Source: Streptomyces sp. YS415 (GTDB lineage Bacteria; Actinomycetota; Actinomycetes; Streptomycetales; Streptomycetaceae). From it: a stretch of DNA of 64,000 nucleotides. A program made the position numbers and the translations under genes. Location of the stretch: NCBI RefSeq assembly GCF_023544665.1, contig NZ_JAMJFL010000024.1:55745-119744 (forward strand), written 5' to 3'. The number at the start of each line of letters is the position of its first letter. Positions within the stretch are counted from its first letter, which is position 1. Positions 61,336 through 64,000 of this stretch are shown one piece after another. The notes beneath the pieces were generated by a model, which was not told the origin of the DNA, did not search any database, and saw only the letters and a program-made list of their open reading frames with translations.

Positions 61336-61411
61336 GCCTTCGTAGCTCAGGGGATAGAGCACCGCTCTCCTAAAGCGGGTGTCGCAGGTTCGAATCCTGC
61401 CGGGGGCACCA
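61336..61411 (+). tRNA. tRNA-Arg (anticodon CCT)
   Basis: 73 bases plus an encoded CCA (61409-61411). Acceptor arm GCCTTCG pairs with CGGGGGC including two T-G pairs. Anticodon loop CTCCTAA with CCT, for AGG codons. T loop TTCGAAT. It is a frequent target of integrating elements, and the sequence behind it looks unlike the rest of the window. Confidence 0.97.
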
Positions 61412-61415
61412 GCGC

Positions 61416-61449
61416 AAAGGCCCCGGACCGATCTTGGTCCGGGGCCTTT
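61416..61449 (+). terminator. tRNA-Arg terminator
   Basis: AAAGGCCCCGGACC pairs perfectly with GGTCCGGGGCCTTT over 14 bases around a GATCTT loop, five bases after the CCA. Confidence 0.9.
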
Positions 61450-62231
61450 GACATCTGACCGCTGACATCAACGCAGGCGGTCACTCGCAGACGGGGCAGG
61501 GCGCCTATTCCTGAGCAGCCGATGCATACGGGCCTCATGGCTTCCCGCCGGTCGTCCTTCCATTGCAAGCCTTCCGGCGGCACCGAGCGCACATCAAGCG
61601 GATCGCCAGCCGCCTCCTGACGAGGTCGCGACCCCATGGCCGAGGTCTACGCAATCCGGCTCCTGGACGGCAACGGCCCCCGTGTACGAAGCCACGACGG
61701 CAAGCGGCTGCTCCCAGCGGGATAAGACTTTCCCTACTTCATCAAGACCCGCGCACGGCGCGGGAGCGCGCCGCCTTTACGGCGGGGCCGCCACTGTCTT
61801 CGCCAGCGGCGGCCCCGCCCGGCGGCACGCACGCCTGATAGCCCGGGTTGACGGGCAGCAGAACCAGGCCTTCAAGCACGGCAACCGTCACATGGCATGC
61901 GTAGCCACGAGCGCTGCCGACTGCGGCCAGGACGGGCGGCCAAAAGACGGCTAGCGGCGAGGGAGGGGTGGCCTCTTGCGCATGGCCGACCGACTGCCGG
62001 GCCTGAGGAGGGCGGGGACCGTACCCCCGCCGTCACGGATGGCGGGAGCGTGAGGCGACCGCACCACCGGGAAGGGGCGGGCGGGGAGCAGCTGCTGCCG
62101 CGATGCGGCGGGGGCCGGTGTGGTCGCTCCGCGTCGGTGCCGGTATCACCGTGGCTGATGAGCGTGTCGTATAGCCACCAGCACCACATACGTGTGGGCC
62201 GACGGCCGGCGGGATGGGAGTTGCGGGCTAG
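61450..62231. other. Gene-poor stretch between tRNA-Arg and the insertion sequence
   Basis: 782 bases without a convincing gene. Open frames here are short and do not resemble known proteins. A 29-codon frame at 61636-61725 (MAEVYAIRLLDGNGP...) could be a remnant of a larger gene but is too short to name. At 61781-61819 a 12-base perfect inverted repeat (GGCGGGGCCGCC) with a 15-base loop is preceded by two smaller hairpins. This fits a decayed integrated element beside a tRNA. Confidence 0.5.
61781..61819. repeat. 12-bp perfect inverted repeat in the gene-poor stretch
   Basis: GGCGGGGCCGCC (61781-61792) and its exact complement (61808-61819) with a 15-base loop. GC-rich and strongly folding; could be a terminator or a recombination site of a lost element. 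Confidence 0.45.
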
Positions 62232-62255
62232 GTCGTGTCCGATGGGTCGTGTGAG
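62232..62255 (+). repeat. Left terminal inverted repeat of the IS
   Basis: 24 bases, 21 identical to the complement of the right end; differences at positions 2, 19 and 24. The 4 bases outside are CTAG. Confidence 0.8.
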
Positions 62256-62300
62256 CTGATCAGGGCTGTGGCCTAGTGTTCGCTGAACGAAGGGGGTCAC

Positions 62301-62696
62301 ATGTCACGCGATACAGCCGAAGCAGAGGCGGGGATGAAGGGGATCACGTTTCCTGCCTGGCACGGAAAGCGCTACGTGACCTTGGCTGAGCTACTGGTTC
62401 GCCTCGGCAGCTTCGGCCTGGACCTGACCTGGCGCGTCGAATTCGACGAGATCGTAGATCCTCGCTGTGTCGAGATGGAGAAACGGTCCGCCGACGCCGG
62501 TATGGACACATTGACACTGCTGTCGCTGACGACCCCGTTCCTTCAGTTCATCGATGCCGAAGCGCGGGGGTTCGCCGGGGACGAGTTGGTGCTCGTCCTG
62601 ACCGAATTCGACAGCTCCTCGTGGGACGTCAGGGCTGTCGACGAGCGCGTACTCAGCGAACTTCGCCGCCACTACCCGGATGCCAAGGACCTCTGA
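62301..62696 (+). CDS. IS passenger gene: unknown 131-residue soluble protein
   Basis: A strong AGGGGGT ribosome site lies just before ATG 62301. The product has no membrane segments or signal and mixes helix and strand: WHGKRYVTLAELLVRLGSF near residue 20, DTLTLLSLTTPFLQFIDAE near 75, and LVLVLTEFDSSSWDVRAVD near 100. I recognise no family. Codons are less GC-biased than in the neighbours. It lies wholly between the terminal repeats and converges with the transposase. Its size and acidic character are like those of small immunity-type proteins, but nothing proves this. Confidence 0.75.
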   Translation: MSRDTAEAEAGMKGITFPAWHGKRYVTLAELLVRLGSFGLDLTWRVEFDEIVDPRCVEMEKRSADAGMDTLTLLSLTTPFLQFIDAEARGFAGDELVLVLTEFDSSSWDVRAVDERVLSELRRHYPDAKDL

Positions 62697-62706
62697 CCGG
62701 GGCCCT

Positions 62707-63591
62707 TCACTCCGAACGGAGCCACAGGCGGATCGCCGCCACGGTGACGGTTCCATGGAAGACGTACGCCCGTTTGTCGAAGCGCGTGGCGATGGCTCGG
62801 AAGTTCTTGAGCCGGTTGATGGTCCGCTCGACTTCGTTGCGGCGGCGGTAGATCGTCTTGTCGAACCCTGTGGGTCTGCCGCCCTGGCTGCCGCGGCGCC
62901 GGCGGTTGGCCCGCTGGTCTCTCGGCTCGGGGATGGTGTGCTTGATCTGGCGTCTGCGCAGGTGACGCCGGTTGCGGCGCGACGAATAGGCTTTATCTCC
63001 CCCAACATGGTCGGGCCGGGTGCGCGGTCGTCCACCAGCCTGTCGGGGCACGCGGATCTCTTCCAGGACGGGAATCATCTGCGGTGCGTCCCCCCACTGG
63101 CCGGGCGTGATGACAAACCCGAGCGGGCGGCGCCCGCCTTCTCCGACAAGGTGGATCTTGGTTGTGAACCCGCCTCGCGAGCGGCCCAGGGCCTCGTCGG
63201 AACGGTGCCGCACCGGGGTCCTGCGCCGACCTGGGATCTTCGGGGCACGAGTGGAGGCGCCGGCCGCGTGCTGATGAGCGCGGCAGGTCGTGGAATCAAC
63301 GCTGACCATGCTCCAGTCGATCCGGTCCTCGGCATCTGCGTCCGCCTGGACGGCCCGCAAAGTCCTCTCCCAGGTGCCGTCCGCCGACCACCTTCGATGA
63401 CGGTCGTGGACCGTCTTCCAACTACCGAAGCAGGGAGTCAGGTCCCGCCACGGGAGACCGGTCCGCTGCCGGAACAGAATCCCGTTGATCACACGACGGT
63501 GGCATCGCCAACGTCCGCCCCGTCCACGATTCGTCGGCAAGTGCGGCTCCAGCCGAGCCCACTCCTCATCCGAAAGATCTCCCCGCCCCAT
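62707..63591 (-). CDS. IS5-family DDE transposase
   Basis: 294 residues from ATG 63591, apparently intact. N-terminal DUF4096-like region LSDEEWARLEPHLPTNRG, then the DDE catalytic core: Asp99 in VSVDSTTCRAHQ, Asp199 in HVGGDKAYSSR, and Glu255 in the Y-2-R-3-E-6-K signature (Tyr248, Arg251, Glu255, Lys262). All three acidic residues and the signature are present, so it could still be active. The left end of the element lies 475 bases beyond its stop. Confidence 0.94.
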   Translation of the reverse strand: MGRGDLSDEEWARLEPHLPTNRGRGGRWRCHRRVINGILFRQRTGLPWRDLTPCFGSWKTVHDRHRRWSADGTWERTLRAVQADADAEDRIDWSMVSVDSTTCRAHQHAAGASTRAPKIPGRRRTPVRHRSDEALGRSRGGFTTKIHLVGEGGRRPLGFVITPGQWGDAPQMIPVLEEIRVPRQAGGRPRTRPDHVGGDKAYSSRRNRRHLRRRQIKHTIPEPRDQRANRRRRGSQGGRPTGFDKTIYRRRNEVERTINRLKNFRAIATRFDKRAYVFHGTVTVAAIRLWLRSE

Positions 63592-63620
63592 GTCCCAAGG
63601 AACGAGTTTCCAGCGGCAGC

Positions 63621-63644
63621 GTCACTCGACCCATCGGACACGGC
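63621..63644 (-). repeat. Right terminal inverted repeat of the IS
   Basis: Read from the outer end: GCCGTGTCCGATGGGTCG followed by AGTGAC; 21 of 24 bases match the left end. The 4 bases outside are CTAG. Confidence 0.8.
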
Positions 63645-63664
63645 CTAGGCGCCCCTGGGTTGCC

Positions 63665-64000
63665 TTACAGCTTCGCGTTGAGAGTCATGAACGAGCGACG
63701 CTCGATGAAGTGCTCAAATGTCGGTTCAGGCCGTCTGTCCAACAGGTCTATTCCGCACATGTAGAGCTCTGGACGGTTCGACAGCAGCTCAAAGTCACGA
63801 ACCGCATCCTCGAAGGAACAGATGACGCCAGGCTCAGACGCAGAGTCGATCACCAGGACGTGACGGTGGCTCCCCAAAGGCGTCTCTCTGGCCCACTGCA
63901 CCGCCTCATCATCTGAGACACCGTCCAACCCGAGCGACCGACACGGCAGACCGCGCCAGTCAATGCCCTGCCCCGCCCAAGGAAGCGTGCACAGGTAGGC
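63665..64000 (-). CDS. Unknown protein, C-terminal part (enters from the right edge)
   Basis: The frame is open from the right window edge to a stop at 63665, 112 codons visible. It reads VQWARETPLGSHRHVLVID near the middle, GVICSFEDAVRDFELLSN after that, and FEHFIERRSFMTLNAKL at the end. A TTG at 63928 could be a start but the frame continues upstream without a break, so the gene is probably longer. No family is recognised. It ends 21 bases from the IS right repeat, so the IS sits just past its 3' end and did not interrupt the visible part. Codon use is less GC-rich than in the core genes, in line with acquired DNA. Confidence 0.6.
   Translation of the reverse strand, partial: AYLCTLPWAGQGIDWRGLPCRSLGLDGVSDDEAVQWARETPLGSHRHVLVIDSASEPGVICSFEDAVRDFELLSNRPELYMCGIDLLDRRPEPTFEHFIERRSFMTLNAKL

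Larger units (their letters stand above)
62232..63644. mobile_element. IS5-family insertion sequence with a passenger gene
   Basis: 1413 bases. Left end GTCGTGTCCGATGGGTCG and the right end, read inward, GCCGTGTCCGATGGGTCG are inverted repeats identical at 21 of 24 positions. The flanks are CTAG on both sides (62228-62231 and 63645-63648), fitting a 4-bp target duplication as made by IS5. Inside are two convergent genes with ten bases between them: a DDE transposase on the minus strand, and a 131-residue unknown on the plus strand. An IS5 of this group normally has the transposase alone. Confidence 0.85.

Noticed and set aside
61347..61637. A 96-codon minus-strand frame ending in PAGFEPATPALGERCSIP
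   Set aside because: The tail is the antisense reading of tRNA-Arg, a familiar source of false genes, and the rest has no gene-like character.
61872..62300. A 142-codon minus-strand frame between tRNA-Arg and the IS
   Set aside because: It spans the IS left end, has no ribosome site or recognisable pattern, and is Pro/Arg-rich like shadow frames.
1..64000. CRISPR array, phage structural genes, toxin-antitoxin pair, or biosynthetic cluster
   Set aside because: No regular spaced repeats, and no phage, cas, polyketide synthase or NRPS gene was found when reading through the window.

Overview
This window is chromosomal DNA of a Streptomyces species. The evidence is very high GC with GTG/TTG starts, Streptomyces-specific genes (an SsgA-like protein of the SsgE type, SepX, the sigma factor HrdD, a duplicated-domain IclR of the PobR type) and a gene order that I recognise as matching the S. 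coelicolor SCO3150s-SCO3209 core region. Synteny names are from memory and were not searched.

Layout. 1-6.6 kb: the start of a TatD nuclease, rsmI, a protein O-mannosyltransferase, two tandem MecA-type penicillin-binding proteins and ssgE. 6.8-9.4 kb: a Co/Ni ECF transporter (CbiM with fused CbiN-like end, CbiQ, CbiO). 9.4-15.9 kb: serine hydrolase, DUF1876, RidA, a DMT transporter with an abnormal 3' end, YbaK, and an MMPL exporter with its TetR regulator. 16-19.5 kb: tricorn protease and a 59-codon coiled-coil gene. 19.5-23.7 kb: a translationally coupled Baeyer-Villiger monooxygenase, alpha/beta hydrolase and SDR operon divergent from a MerR regulator. 23.7-25.2 kb: exonuclease III, an acetyltransferase and tRNA-Ala(CGC). 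25.3-31.4 kb: sepX, rimJ-like acetyltransferase, mog, moaC, moeA/glp, galU and 5-formyl-THF cyclo-ligase, the same neighbourhood as Rv0992c-Rv0996 of mycobacteria. 31.5-44.3 kb: penicillin acylase, K+/H+ antiporter, MFS, an FmdB zinc ribbon behind a CIRCE-like repeat, MTA phosphorylase, a CpaB/SAF-like protein, mscL, a P1 aminopeptidase, an L,D-transpeptidase lipoprotein and small unknowns. 44.4-48.6 kb: the fructose operon fruR-fruK-fruA with a wide inverted repeat ahead of fruR. 48.8-59.6 kb: two DHA2 exporters with YafY-, TetR- and MarR-type regulators, hrdD with a sigma-R type promoter, a DODA-type dioxygenase and a secreted M6 protease. 59.7-61.3 kb: the double-IclR regulator (pobR).

At 61336 a tRNA-Arg(CCT) marks a change of character. 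After it come about 0.8 kb without a convincing gene, then an IS5-family element whose 24-bp inverted repeats enclose both a transposase and a convergent 131-codon gene of unknown function, then a gene that enters from the right edge. In S. coelicolor the CDA antibiotic cluster follows pobR, so this is likely a strain-variable junction.

I found no CRISPR array, no phage module and no complete new multi-gene system. The best leads are the IS with its passenger gene, the monooxygenase triad, the paired or triple operator candidates before several TetR/DeoR-type regulators, two probable CTG starts, and the DMT transporter that has lost its stop codon.
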